Assembly: GCA_034522055.1 (NCBI GenBank)
Contig: JAXHLS010000002.1
Location: 2,685,549 to 2,749,548 of the forward strand
DNA length: 64,000 nucleotides
Direction of reading: 5' to 3'
Source: Gammaproteobacteria bacterium
GTDB taxonomy: Bacteria; Pseudomonadota; Gammaproteobacteria; JAABTG01
Under the pieces are notes generated by a model, which saw only the letters and a program-made list of their open reading frames with translations, did not search any database and had not been told where the DNA came from. The stretch's first letter is position 1. The number at the start of each line of letters is the position of its first letter. Positions 1-8,200 of the stretch are shown here, one piece after another. Position numbers and translations under genes: made by a program.

Positions 1-449
1 TACGACGCACGAAGTTCGGCAAGTCACGGTTGGTGCCAGTCCATCGCTCAACCCGCGATGCGCTGGAAAGCTACGACACGCAAAGAACGCGTGTGTTTCC
101 CCGCCCGGAAACACCGGCATTCTTTCTCTCCGAGCGTGGTCGACGCATCACGGAGTGGAGCGCGCGTTACACCTTCGCGAAACTCTCCCAACGGATCGGC
201 CTGCGCGGCGCCGCGAAGGGTCACGGGCGCGGACCGCGGATTCATGACATGCGCCACCGATTTGCGGCCCGCACGTTACTGCAATGGTACCGCGCGGGGG
301 TCGATGTCGAGCACGAGTTACCCAAGCTTGCCACCTATCTTGGCCACGTTCACGTGAATGAGACCTACTGGTATCTCGAGGCCGTCCCGGAACTCCTCCA
401 GTTGGCCACCAAGCGCCTGATGGAGAAGGCCGAGGAGGTCCGCTCATGA
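1..449 (+). CDS. Tyrosine recombinase, second gene of a RIT module (5' end outside window)
   Basis: This is the C-terminal half of a phage-type tyrosine recombinase. The reading frame is open from base 3 and enters the window mid-domain with TKFGKSRLVPVH, so there is no start codon here. The catalytic core is visible as HDMRH (box II His-x-x-Arg) and LGHVHVNETYWYL (late His and the nucleophile Tyr). Its TGA overlaps the next start as ATGA, so the two are translationally coupled. The segment TKFGKSRLVP recurs almost exactly in the minus-strand recombinase at 1442-2278, so this is the middle member (RitB-like) of a recombinase-in-trio element whose first member lies left of the window. RIT modules are known as three adjacent tyrosine recombinases that move as a unit; the role of each subunit is not settled. 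Confidence 0.85.
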   Translation, partial: RRTKFGKSRLVPVHRSTRDALESYDTQRTRVFPRPETPAFFLSERGRRITEWSARYTFAKLSQRIGLRGAAKGHGRGPRIHDMRHRFAARTLLQWYRAGVDVEHELPKLATYLGHVHVNETYWYLEAVPELLQLATKRLMEKAEEVRS

Positions 450-1441
450 TCGCCAACAGCTTTCCCGCCATGCTTCAATCCTTTTTCACGGAGCGCCTAT
501 TTCGGCAACGCTGCGCCAGCGGACACACCATCGCTGGATACCGTGATGCCTTCCGTCTTCTTCTGCGTTACGCAGCAGAACGCCTCGGCACAGCGCCCTC
601 GAAACTGCGGCTCGAGGATCTCGATGCGTCCTTCATCGGGCAGTTCCTCGATCATCTCGAACAGGAGCGGGGAAACAGCGCGCGCACCCGCAACGCCCGC
701 CTGGCTGCAATCCATTCGTTCTTTCAATATGTCGCTTTGGAGGAGCCCGCCCATGCGCTGCTTTGCCAGCGCGTCCTGGCCATGCCGAACAAACGCCATG
801 AGCGCCGGCTGATCGAGTTTCTCCACCGCGATGAGATCGATGCATTGATCGCCGCTCCAGACCCCTCCACGTGGATCGGCCGCCGGGATCGAACCTTCCT
901 GACCGTGGCCGTTCAGACAGGACTGCGGGTTTCTGAACTGATCGGACTTCGCTGTCAGGACGTCGTTCTGGAAACCGGGGCCCATGTGACATGCCTAGGA
1001 AAAGGCAGAAAACAACGCGCAACACCACTGAGTGAGGAAGTTGCGGCCATGTTGGGCAGTTGGCTGCAAGAGCGTAACGGCTTGCCTCAAGAGCCAGTCT
1101 TTCCCAGCAGCCGCGGCGGGCCACTCAGCCGGGATGCGATCGAACGCCTGGTCGCAAAACATGCCAAGATAGCCGAGCAAAGCTGTCCCTCCCTGCGCCG
1201 CAAAAAAGTGACCGCCCATGTCCTGAGGCACAGCGCCGCGATGGACCTTTTGCAGCACGGTATCGATCGATCGGTGATTGCCCTCTGGCTGGGACATGAG
1301 TCCGTGGAAACGACACAGATGTATCTCCATGCAGACCTCCGCCTGAAGGAGCAGGCGCTGTCTCGCACCACGCCCCGAGGGATCGAACCGGCTCGCTACC
1401 GCCCCGACGACCAGCTGCTGGCATTCCTCGAGAGCCTGTGA
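446..1441 (+). CDS. Tyrosine recombinase, third gene of a RIT module
   Basis: A full-length XerC/D-like integrase of 331 residues. An N-terminal SAM-like core-binding domain (about residues 1-110) precedes the catalytic domain. Visible catalytic motifs are TGLRVSELIGL (box I Arg), HVLRHSAAMDLL (His-x-x-Arg), LGHESVETTQMYLH (His and Tyr nucleophile), and a lysine in the GKGRKQR beta-hairpin. It overlaps the upstream recombinase by 4 nt. Its stop codon is followed at once by ATTATGCCGA, an arm of the inverted repeats that mark the end of the element. It corresponds to the third (RitC-like) member of the trio. Nothing suggests inactivation. Confidence 0.9.
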   Translation: MIANSFPAMLQSFFTERLFRQRCASGHTIAGYRDAFRLLLRYAAERLGTAPSKLRLEDLDASFIGQFLDHLEQERGNSARTRNARLAAIHSFFQYVALEEPAHALLCQRVLAMPNKRHERRLIEFLHRDEIDALIAAPDPSTWIGRRDRTFLTVAVQTGLRVSELIGLRCQDVVLETGAHVTCLGKGRKQRATPLSEEVAAMLGSWLQERNGLPQEPVFPSSRGGPLSRDAIERLVAKHAKIAEQSCPSLRRKKVTAHVLRHSAAMDLLQHGIDRSVIALWLGHESVETTQMYLHADLRLKEQALSRTTPRGIEPARYRPDDQLLAFLESL

Positions 1442-1521
1442 TTATGCCGACTCGAGGCACCGCCCGAGCGCCGCCAGCCGCTTTCCAGCAGCGCGATTCG
1501 GCATAATCCGGTTGTCGGCAT
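1441..1521. repeat. RIT element end with inverted TCGGCATAAT sites
   Basis: ATTATGCCGA (1441-1450) faces its exact reverse complement TCGGCATAAT (1498-1507), followed by a third partial copy, TCGGCAT (1515-1521). The same TATGCCGA core occurs several times at 3529-3640. These look like recombinase binding sites at the end of the plus-strand RIT element. The end sits exactly where the minus-strand recombinase loses homology. Confidence 0.6.
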
Positions 1522-2278
1522 GATGACGCAAGTCGTGTAGCCGGGGTCGCCGCCGTCCGTTTTGGTCGGGCAGAGTGGCGGTCAGGCGACGGAAAACGGC
1601 CCTGACGTTGTCGTAACCCAGCGGGTTGCCTTGAGTGTTGACGAACCAGTGGCAAGCCGCACGGCCGGCCAAAAAGTGGTCGCGTCGGCGCCGATAATCG
1701 GCCAATACCGCCACACTCGTAGCGTGGAGTGGCACCAGCCGGGACTTGCCAAACTTGGTGGAGCGCAACGTCAAGACCCCCTCATCGAGATCGACGTCAT
1801 CGATTGTCAACGCCAGGGCTTCGCCGATGCGCAGACCCGCGACGCTGAGTAGGCCAAATAGACAATGGTAGGTGTGATTGGCCAGTTCATCCTGGGCTGG
1901 CAGCCGCGACGCGCCCAGCAGCAAGGTTTCGATGTCCCCGTTGGTAAAGAAGTAGGGTCTTGGCGAGCGGCGGGGAAATGGCAGCAACTGTGAGGGTGGG
2001 ATCTCTGTACGCTCATCGAAGGCCCGGCAGTACCGGGCGAAGCCGCGCACGAAGCCCAAGCGCCTCGCCCATTGCTCCGGCCGGACCGCTGTGGGTTGTT
2101 TCGCCCAGGCGAGCGCGAGATCTGTGCGGATGGTATCGGCCTGTTGCTGTTCCATGAAACCGACAAAAGTCGACAGCCCTGTTCCGTCGCTGTGTAATTT
2201 GAATCCGAGGGCGCGGCGCATCGTCAGGTAATCGTCCAGTAAATCCCGCAACGTGCTCATATCGCACCCCCCGGCCAC
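1442..2278 (-). pseudogene. Tyrosine recombinase, second gene of a second RIT module, 3' truncated
   Basis: The middle recombinase of a minus-strand RIT module. The N-terminal core-binding domain is intact, and box I (AGLRIGEALAL) and the RSTKFGKSRLVP hairpin are present. The protein ends just after HDLRHH (codons near 1525). The last 25 or so residues are encoded by the abutting element end, so the late His and the Tyr nucleophile are missing. The plus-strand homologue continues this position as HDMRHRFAARTLLQWY. It overlaps the upstream recombinase gene by 22 nt. Without the tyrosine it cannot act as a recombinase alone. The likely cause is arrival of the converging plus-strand RIT element inside this gene. 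Confidence 0.85.
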
Positions 2279-3492
2279 GGCGCGCTCAACGGTCGCAGCG
2301 CCGCAAAATCGACTTTCGCGTAAATACTGGTGGTCTTTATATGACGGTGTCGCAAGACGCTGGCGATCTCGGTCAGCGCGGCGCCGTGACGCAACATGTC
2401 GATAGCCAGGGCATGGCGGAACTGGTGGGCTCCGTGGTGCGGGGCGTCCACACCAGCGCGCCGAAGGGCAGCCCCCACGAGAGTAGTAACAGTCTGCGCT
2501 GCTCCCAGCCCACGCAACGGCGCCACGGCGCGCAAAAACAGGCGGCGACTGTCACTGCGGGGGCGTCCGTGACGCAGGTAATCGGCAATCGCTTCGCCTA
2601 CATCCGTCGGCAAGGGCAGACTGGCGGGCTGTGCGCCTTTTCCACAGATGCTGATCACGCCCGCTTCCCAATCGATGCTCTCCAGGGACAGCGAGACGAT
2701 TTCGCCCGCCCGCAGACCCAGGCGCGCCAGTAGCAGGAGGATGGCGTAATCACGGCGTCCGACTGGCGTGTTGCGCGGACAGTGGGCGAGAACGGCGCGC
2801 ACATGCTCCGCGGCGATGGCGCGAGGGATCCCGGTCATCGACCAGTTGGGTACGGTCGGCACCGCCGCGACCAGGTCGCATGACAGCAGACCGCTATGGT
2901 GCAGGTAGCGAAAGAACGCCCGAAGCGCCGTCGTTGCTGACTTGGCTACAGACGGGCTCAGATGAGCGGCTTGTTGCCGGACGAATCTGATGACGTCCGC
3001 CGCCCGTAAGGTCTGGAATTTTACCTGGCCTTGGCCGAAACACTCGGACAGGAATTGCTCGACAAACGGGCAGTATTTGATCAGCGTGCGATCCGACAGC
3101 GCCCGCTCCTGCTGCAGGTACTCGGCGAAGGCGCGGACGGTTTGTTGGACCGGCGTAGCCTGCGTGGGCACGGGCAGCGGGCCAATGATGTCGCGCTGGC
3201 GCAAGAAATCCACAAAGCGGCCCAGAGCCGCCCGCTCACCCGCCTGAACCACGGGTCGTCCTACCATCGAACCGAAGAAACGCCCGACCTGCTCATCGGT
3301 GATCGACCTGGCGGGGATCTGCTTAGCCTCAAGCCAGCAGCTGAAATACGCGACCACCCGGATCTGCCGACCGAGTAGATGGCGTTTAAAACCTTGAGCG
3401 TCCAAGTGACTGGCGAAGGCATCTAGAAAGGGCGTTAACGGACCCACCGGCTCATGCCGCAACGTCCACAATCTTTCGACAATTGGTTGCAT
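2257..3492 (-). CDS. Tyrosine recombinase, first gene of a RIT module
   Basis: A full-length 411-residue tyrosine recombinase, the usual size for the first RIT member. After a long N-terminal region comes a core-binding domain (about residues 105-200). The catalytic domain has LARLGLRAGEIVSLSL (box I Arg), HQFRHALAIDMLRHG (His-x-x-Arg) and LRHRHIKTTSIYAKVD (late motif with Tyr; the usual LGH histidine is RHR here). Just upstream are a good purine-rich ribosome site (AGGGAGGAG near 3510) and TATGCCGAG repeats. Together with 1442-2278 it forms a RitA-RitB pair whose third member is gone. Confidence 0.88.
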   Translation of the reverse strand: MQPIVERLWTLRHEPVGPLTPFLDAFASHLDAQGFKRHLLGRQIRVVAYFSCWLEAKQIPARSITDEQVGRFFGSMVGRPVVQAGERAALGRFVDFLRQRDIIGPLPVPTQATPVQQTVRAFAEYLQQERALSDRTLIKYCPFVEQFLSECFGQGQVKFQTLRAADVIRFVRQQAAHLSPSVAKSATTALRAFFRYLHHSGLLSCDLVAAVPTVPNWSMTGIPRAIAAEHVRAVLAHCPRNTPVGRRDYAILLLLARLGLRAGEIVSLSLESIDWEAGVISICGKGAQPASLPLPTDVGEAIADYLRHGRPRSDSRRLFLRAVAPLRGLGAAQTVTTLVGAALRRAGVDAPHHGAHQFRHALAIDMLRHGAALTEIASVLRHRHIKTTSIYAKVDFAALRPLSAPWPGGAI

Positions 3493-3528
3493 TTTGACTC
3501 TCCTCTCTGATCAGGGAGGAGATAGCCT

Positions 3529-3640
3529 ATGCCGAGCACCGATGGGCTCAGAATCAACCTCTACCATGGATTTGCCGCTTTACTCGGCATAGTCTGAAAC
3601 TCGGCATAGTGGGGCCTATGCCGAGTTCGGCATAGGCCCC
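3529..3640. repeat. Cluster of TATGCCGAG palindromes, probable RIT end or recombination site
   Basis: CTATGCCGAG or its complement occurs at about 3529, 3583, 3600 and 3616. The last is half of a perfect dyad: GGGGCCTATGCCGA, 2 bases, then TCGGCATAGGCCCC (3611-3640). The cluster sits between the first RIT recombinase and the IS21 gene it interrupts. Dyad sites of this kind are what tyrosine recombinases bind. The assignment to RIT ends is an inference from position and from matching copies at 1441-1521. Confidence 0.65.
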
Positions 3641-4031
3641 AGTCGACTTGGCTCTGTTCGCCGGGCAGGGTCTTCAGGCGCAGAAAGGCCTCGGGCTGGG
3701 GGCGTGGCCGGTAACAGGCGAGCTGATGGCGGAAGTGGTCGGGGCCGCCGGGGTAGCCCCGTTCACGCACCATGCCGTAGAGGCGGCTGGCGGTGAGCGT
3801 GGGGAACTGGGCCAGGGTGTCGGTGATGAACGGCAGATAAGGATCGATCATCGACGGCTGCGCAGCCCGCTCGACCTTCGGCATGCCGGCCTGGGAGAGC
3901 ACCCGATTGACGACGTTGTGGTGTACGCCCAACTGGCTGGCAATGGTGCCCACCCGCCACTTCTCGACGTAGTGATAGCGCAGGATCTGCGCCTCTTGTT
4001 CTTTGCTGATGGCCAATGCGTTTCTCCTCAT
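3638..4031 (-). pseudogene. istA: IS21-family transposase IstA, N-terminal fragment
   Basis: From the methionine at 4031 the product begins [18 protein letters not shown] and has a helix-turn-helix ([19 protein letters not shown]), then the linker ending [14 protein letters not shown]. The VDW motif opens the DDE catalytic domain in IstA proteins. Homology stops there at the RIT palindrome near 3638, so the catalytic domain is absent. The start at 4031 is chosen because IstA proteins begin there and because the preceding small gene ends at 4048. No IstB gene is nearby. The fragment is inactive. Confidence 0.85.
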
Positions 4032-4047
4032 CTCGTGGCCGGCCGGC

Positions 4048-4509
4048 TCAAGGGGGCTGAGCCCGGGCGCCTGGTGGCCCCTGTCGGGTGACTGTTCCAA
4101 GCGCAGCAGCGGCGGTGGCGCGATGAAGCGGGCCGGTACGCAGGAAAGGTCCGCACTCACGGCCGCAGAAGTGGCAGCGAATGGGCGCCATCATCGGCGC
4201 GCCATCCGCACCGCGGCGGCCAGCCGGCCTCGCCGGAACGGGGGGTAGTGGATCATGAGGGGGCGGGGCCGGGGAACCCTGATGCGTCACTTTCTGCCTT
4301 CTCGCCCGGTAGCGGCGTTGCCGCTCGGCATGCTTGTGCCGGCCCTGGCGGCTCTGCTGGTAGCGCCAGCCGGCGGCCCGCAGAGACGCGCTTCGTGCCA
4401 CCTGCGCACACCCCTCAGGGCAATAGATGTTGCCGCGGTCACAGCCGCTGCAGATCATCACTTGACGGTGACAACGGGCGCAGTTGTACAGGCGTGCAGA
4501 GTTCTCCAT
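4048..4509 (-). CDS. Small cysteine-rich protein linked to IS21-type elements
   Basis: A 153-residue protein with an N-terminal cysteine cluster ([17 protein letters not shown], then YCPEGCA) that looks like a zinc-binding ribbon. It continues with a strongly basic stretch ([21 protein letters not shown]) and a second cysteine pair (CHFCGREC). Similar [10 protein letters not shown] proteins are known beside IS21-family transposases in proteobacteria. It ends 17 nt before istA, so it is probably part of the element's operon. A role in DNA or RNA binding is plausible from composition but is not shown. No function is known to me. Confidence 0.6.
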   Translation of the reverse strand: MENSARLYNCARCHRQVMICSGCDRGNIYCPEGCAQVARSASLRAAGWRYQQSRQGRHKHAERQRRYRARRQKVTHQGSPAPPPHDPLPPVPARPAGRRGADGAPMMAPIRCHFCGRECGPFLRTGPLHRATAAAALGTVTRQGPPGARAQPP

Positions 4510-4589
4510 CGGCGATCCAGGCCGATGAGGACTTGATTGTCAGGGGAAAACGAGAAATAGTGTGCGGGCTCGTGCTCTGCACGGCCCGG

Positions 4590-4639
4590 GGTGCGATACC
4601 GGGATCGACGGCCAAGTCAATTAGACCCGGTATCGCACC
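4590..4639. repeat. Perfect 14-bp inverted repeat
   Basis: GGTGCGATACCGGG (4590-4603) and CCCGGTATCGCACC (4626-4639) are exact complements separated by 22 bases. The pair lies between IS21 and ISAzo13 remnants. It could be a mobile-element end or a hairpin; no T-run follows, so it is not a classical terminator. Confidence 0.6.
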
Positions 4640-4794
4640 TGTCTCAACGGCCCCTCTTCATCTACCCGATTCCGGCACTCCTGTCACCGGTTGCTCGCGG
4701 CCGCCCGCCAGACGGCTCAGCGACTGGTTGGCCTGGCAATCAATCCTTCGCCAGATATGCGCGGGTTTTTACAGCCATCTACACGAGGGTATGG

Positions 4795-5130
4795 AAACAT
4801 GAATTGCAAGGATTCGCCGACGAGACGGGCCTGCGTATCCGCGTGAGCCACTTTCCTCCGGGCACGAGCAAGTGGAACAAGATAGAGCACCGCCTGTTCT
4901 GTCACATCACGCAGAACTGGCGAGGCAAGCCTTTGCGTACCTTCGAGACCATCGTCGACCTCATCGGCCATACGCGTACTGCCAAGGGGCTTCGCGTCAA
5001 GGCGAAGCTGGACGAGCGCAAATACCCCACCGGTGCGAAAATCACCGATGCTCAGATGAAGGCCATTGCGCTCACGCGCAACGACTTCCAAGGTGACTGG
5101 AACTATGAGATCCATCCGCGTACCGAGTAA
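4795..5130 (+). pseudogene. ISAzo13-family transposase, C-terminal fragment
   Basis: From about 4795 the frame reads HELQGFADETGLRIRVSHFPPG, then TSKWNKIEHRLFCHITQNWRG, then a tail ending DFQGDWNYEIHP. This is the characteristic C-terminal third of ISAzo13-family transposases. The glutamate of KIEHRLF corresponds to the last acidic catalytic residue. Everything upstream, including the first acidic residues, is missing, so this is a dead remnant. Just before it is a 27-base segment (4757-4783) that recurs in the RelE-type gene near 7368. Confidence 0.85.
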
Positions 5131-5156
5131 TGCCAACTTGGCAAGTTAATATCGAT

Positions 5157-5400
5157 CACTCTCCTTACTCTCCCTCTCCCTTGGGGAGAGGGCCGATCAG
5201 GTTACTCTCCCTCTCCCCCGGGGAGAGGGCCGGGGTGAGGGGGTGCGCAGCCCGGCCGGTGGCTCCGCCCTTGCGCCATATCCCCTCATCCTGTCCTTCT
5301 CCCCGGGGGAGAAGGGACCTTGCCGGTGGCGGTGGAGGGGGCGTCGAGGCCGTGCCATGGGGGACGCCGTTTCAGGTTACGCCCCCTGGCGCGGCCCGTA
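5157..5400. repeat. GC-rich composite intergenic repeat, copy 1
   Basis: Two hairpin blocks in a fixed order: CTCTCCC..GGGAGAGGG with GCCGGGGTGAGGGG, then TCCCCTCATCCTGTCC with CTTCTCCC..GGGAGAAGG. A tail with GTGACGCCGTTTCAGGTTA-like sequence follows. The two blocks are themselves imperfect inverted repeats. The same composite recurs at 6877, 7854, 10876, 11179, 18850, 20630, 24415 and 26890. It carries no credible reading frame. Confidence 0.85.
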
Positions 5401-5530
5401 GGGCGAGATGAATAGACGCTTACACAACCAAGAAGGACGCTATTTTCGTTACCGAACGGCAGCTCTCACCCGCGCAATTCATGCGTCGGGTGCAACGCTT
5501 TGCTGCACACATGGCGGTGCCCAGCGCGCA

Positions 5531-5947
5531 TTACGCCGCGGTCACGTATGGCGCCGCATCTGTGGCATTGAGGATCTGGATCCCTCGCCAGGAATGCAGT
5601 GTCAGCAAATCCTGGTCACCGGTTACGATCAGGTCGGCGTGGGCCGCCAGGGCCGTGGCGAGGACGGCGTCATCGTCCGGATCGCGCGCGGTGCGAGGGA
5701 TCTGTGCGGGACCGACCGGTGCTGCGAGTAGGGTGTAGCGCTCGGCCAGCTCTTCGACGGTGAAGCCGGAGGCGGCGATCTTCGCAGCAAACTTGCGCCG
5801 ACTGAGAATGTCGGCGAGTTCAACCAGCAGCGGGGTGCTGGTGTAGAGTTCGATTCACCGCTCCCGGGCGGCGTGCAAGAGTTCACCTGGTACGCCGCCC
5901 CACAGCAGTGCCGAGGCAACGACGTTGGTGTCGAGCACCAGGCGCAT
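5531..5947 (-). pseudogene. PIN-domain toxin with one in-frame stop codon
   Basis: Reading from ATG at 5947 gives MRLVLDTNVVASALLWGG, then HAARER, a TGA at 5855-5857, then IELYTSTPLLVELADILSRR in the same frame to a TAA at 5531. The product would be a 138-residue PIN nuclease. All acidic residues expected of the fold are present: D6 in LDTN, E in LVELADIL, DPDDDAV, and D in VTGDQDLL. Such toxins cleave RNA and are held in check by the partner antitoxin. The start overlaps the antitoxin stop as TGATG. The TGA is one transition from CGA (Arg), so the break looks recent. No selenocysteine machinery or element is evident. Confidence 0.85.
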
Positions 5948-6192
5948 CAACGCGCATTCTGTGAGCGGCTCTCGGCGCGCATTCTGCGGAGCTCCTCGGT
6001 AATCTCCTCCGGCGACATGACCGGAGGCGTGTCCACGGTCCCCATACGGTCCATTGCCTGGAACAATTCATCGACGCCCTGCCGGCGCAGGTTTTCGCGC
6101 AGCATGGCCGCGATGGAATCGCGGTCGAGCAGTCCGGCGTCCTGAGCTGCCTTGGCTAGCTCGTCTGGCAAATCAATGGTCAGCGTCGTCAT
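5947..6192 (-). CDS. Antitoxin of a PIN-type toxin-antitoxin pair
   Basis: An 81-residue protein beginning MTTLTIDLPDELAKAAQDAGLL, which is a ribbon-helix-helix-like N terminus. It continues DRDSIAAMLRENLRRQGVDEL and ends with an acidic, probably unstructured tail, the usual toxin-binding part of VapB-like antitoxins. It is first in the operon and overlaps the PIN toxin by one base, typical of tight coupling. The antitoxin is intact while the toxin carries a stop codon, so the pair is probably silent. Confidence 0.8.
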   Translation of the reverse strand: MTTLTIDLPDELAKAAQDAGLLDRDSIAAMLRENLRRQGVDELFQAMDRMGTVDTPPVMSPEEITEELRRMRAESRSQNAR

Positions 6193-6876
6193 AGCTTGTC
6201 CTCAACGCGCGGGGGGTTGCCGCGCACCGGGTCAGGAAGACATGGAACAGCGTTTTGTCCCTTGTCATGTAAAGGCAGTTTAAACTTTCAGCGGCAGTCG
6301 GTCTCTCGCACAAAGGGACGCGCTGAACAATTCAGTGCATCCCGTCGGGTGCGGGACAGGCTGCCCGGAGTACAGGGCCTTACAGCTTACGCCACGGCGC
6401 GTTCGGACAGCGCCCATAGCATCGTCCTCAGGCGCTCCAGGCTCCGGGTGATGGGATACGTAGTGGCGTGGGTGGTCTCGGCGTGAAATACTGGTATTGG
6501 GGCAGCCCTCCGGAGTGGTTTCGCTTTCTCACCGAACATTCTTCCAGAGGTCCACTGCCCCTTCCCCATTCCTGCGGCGCCCCTTTCACAACGACAAACT
6601 GTCACCGATGCCGACTTGGCAAATCCCGACCCCGAATACAACTCGAAATAATTCGATAACTTACGTTGACTTGTTAAAGTCAGTTCGATATCAAAACTCA
6701 ATGGCTATTCGTCAATCGTATTATCAATTAGCCAGATCGTCGGGCGCGGCTTGCTCCAGCGCCAGGACCGAACCGCTTGATCGACAATTGAGTGGCTGAC
6801 TTGTCAGGGGAGCCTAGAACACCGAGAACGCTATCAAGAGCCAGATCGGGATCGCAGTATCGGGCTACGTGCTGGT
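6193..6876. other. Intergenic region without a supported gene
   Basis: No frame here has plausible protein composition. A short CCCGGAGTACAGGGCC fragment of the GC-rich repeat family lies near 6366. An AT-richer patch (6640-6730) stands out from its surroundings but shows no recognisable element. Confidence 0.6.
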
Positions 6877-6965
6877 GGCTCCGCCCCTGCGCCGTATCCC
6901 CTCATCCTGTCCTTCTCCCCGGGGGAGAAGGGACCTTGCTGGAGACGGTGGAGGGTCAACCGGGT
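6877..6965. repeat. GC-rich composite repeat, half copy
   Basis: Only the second block is present: GGCTCCGCCCCTGCGCCG, then TATCCCCTCATCCTGTCC with the CTTCTCCCCGGGGGAGAAGG hairpin. The first block and tail are missing. The stretch 6966-7183 after it shows no convincing gene. Confidence 0.8.
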
Positions 6966-7183
6966 CCCGGGGTCATCAACGGGTCACGGGGTCCGGTCCA
7001 TCAATGTTGCATCGGCAGGCCTTGGTGCTGGATGCGGCCGGTGGGTCTGGCGCTTCGTGCCTCCGCCGATCAGCGGCGAAGTCTAGCAATGTGCTAGCAG
7101 CGGTTGCCGCCTTGCGTTCGGGTCGTAGGAACGCGGCAATCGGGTCAGCAGTCTCACTGACCGGTCTTCCTGGATTCACCGGG

Positions 7184-7569
7184 TCAACTTCTTCCCTCGA
7201 GTGAACTCTTGATCCACTCGGGCGCACGACGCATCGGCAGAACGGCGATGACGTATGCTGTGTGGGCATTCAGTTCGTAGTAGACCGCATATGGAAAGCG
7301 TTTCGAGAGCATTCGATAAAGGCCAAACTCCTTCTGGTGCACACCGCCATAGACGACCAGCGACTTCTGTAGATGGCTGTAAAAACCCGCGCATTATGTA
7401 TTGCGTGACATAATGAGCGGTTTTGCTCAGCCGTTAACAACTCCAGGTCGGATAGCAGACTATCCCGGAAGTACTCGCCCAAGCCACGTTGCCGGCGTTC
7501 GTAGAACCGCTCGCCGTTCTCGATATCGGCGGCGGCCTCCCCGAGGAGGAGAACCTCCGTTGGTGCCAT
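7184..7569 (-). pseudogene. RelE/ParE-type toxin disrupted by a short palindromic insertion
   Basis: The N-terminal part (ERFYERRQRGLGEYFRDSLLSDLEL) and, in another frame, the C-terminal part (SLVVYGGVHQKEFGLYRML, then FPYAVYYEL and MRRAPEWIKSSLEGRS) together make a complete RelE/ParE-superfamily toxin. Between them lies about 60 bp of foreign sequence with a palindromic core (7381-7425) that breaks the frame. The reading frame from the start therefore ends at 7270 in a nonsense tail. Such toxins act on ribosome-bound mRNA or on gyrase. This one is presumably dead. The antitoxin gene precedes it with a 3-nt gap. Confidence 0.85.
7368..7425. repeat. Short palindromic MITE-like insertion
   Basis: The core reads, on the minus strand, CCGCTCATTATGT, 8 bases, ACATAATGCGCGG, so 12 of 13 arm bases pair. 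The arms are extended by AAAA and TTTT runs. The flank TGTAGATGGCTGTAAAAACC (7368-7387, part of 27 bases to 7394) matches 4757-4783 in opposite orientation. It interrupts the toxin gene. Confidence 0.75.
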
Positions 7570-7572
7570 CGC

Positions 7573-7776
7573 CTAGTCTCCGCGCGACTTGAACTCCCTG
7601 ATGGAAAGAAACGTCGCGGTTCCTTCCTCAATCTTCTTCTTCCTTTCTGTGAGGACATCTCCATGCCAGTCCGGAGATGCAATCTCCGCGTCCTCGTGTA
7701 GGAGCGAGTCCCATATCGCCTCCATCGTCCGAAGTCGCTCTGGAATGCTCATCTTTCGAATGTCCGCTACGATCAT
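7573..7776 (-). CDS. Addiction-module antitoxin (TIGR02574-like)
   Basis: A 67-residue protein: MIVADIRKMSIPERLRTMEA, then IWDSLLHEDAEIASPDWHGD, then VLTERKKKIEEGTATFLSIREFKSR. The pattern SIPERL, IWDSL, SPxWHxxVLxERxxKIExG is that of the small antitoxin family usually paired with RelE/ParE toxins. It lies 3 nt upstream of the toxin remnant in the same direction. It is intact although its partner is not. Confidence 0.85.
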   Translation of the reverse strand: MIVADIRKMSIPERLRTMEAIWDSLLHEDAEIASPDWHGDVLTERKKKIEEGTATFLSIREFKSRGD

Positions 7777-7853
7777 CTCGAGATTACCTCTCTACTCGCG
7801 TAGGAATGCAGGTTAGCTCTGGCAATGTACTACCGCCGGGGCATGCTATGGAA

Positions 7854-8180
7854 GGAGCAAAGGGGTCGTTTGTTGACTCGGAAGGTAGCTCCATGCCTGC
7901 GCCATATCCCCTCATCCTGTCCTTCTCCCCGGGGGAGAAGGGACCTTGCCGGAAGCGGTGGAGGAGTCATTGAGGTCGTGCCGTTGGTGACGCCGTTTCA
8001 AGTTACTCTCCCTCTCCTCCGGGGAGAGGGCCGGGGTGAGGGGATGCGGAGCCCGGCCGGCGGCTCCGAGCCTGGGCCATATCCCCTCATCCTGTCCTTC
8101 TCCCCCGGGGAGAAGGGACCTTACTGGAGACGATGGAGGGTCAACCGGGTTCCGGGGTCAGGTCCATCAATGTTGCCACG
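7854..8180. repeat. GC-rich composite repeat, with AAAGGGGTCGTTT leader
   Basis: It starts with AAAGGGGTCGTTTGTTGACT, a leader also present at about 9747, 10876 and 11154. A second-block copy, a tail (GTGACGCCGTTTCAAGTTA), a first block and another second block follow. One and a half composite units are therefore joined head to tail between the addiction module and the MNT gene. Confidence 0.85.
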
Positions 8181-8200
8181 CCGCCCCCTGACCCGGCGGT

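Noticed and set aside
4538-4560. IS21 terminal inverted repeat starting TGTCAGGGG
   Set aside because: The orientation is wrong for the right end of the adjacent IS21 remnant, and no matching left end is available because that side is truncated.
5855-5857. TGA as a selenocysteine codon in the PIN toxin
   Set aside because: The position is not catalytic, PIN toxins are not selenoproteins, and no insertion element is evident. A CGA-to-TGA mutation is simpler.
6387-6701. 104-residue minus-strand open frame
   Set aside because: Composition and lack of a ribosome site do not support a gene, and there is no recognised motif.
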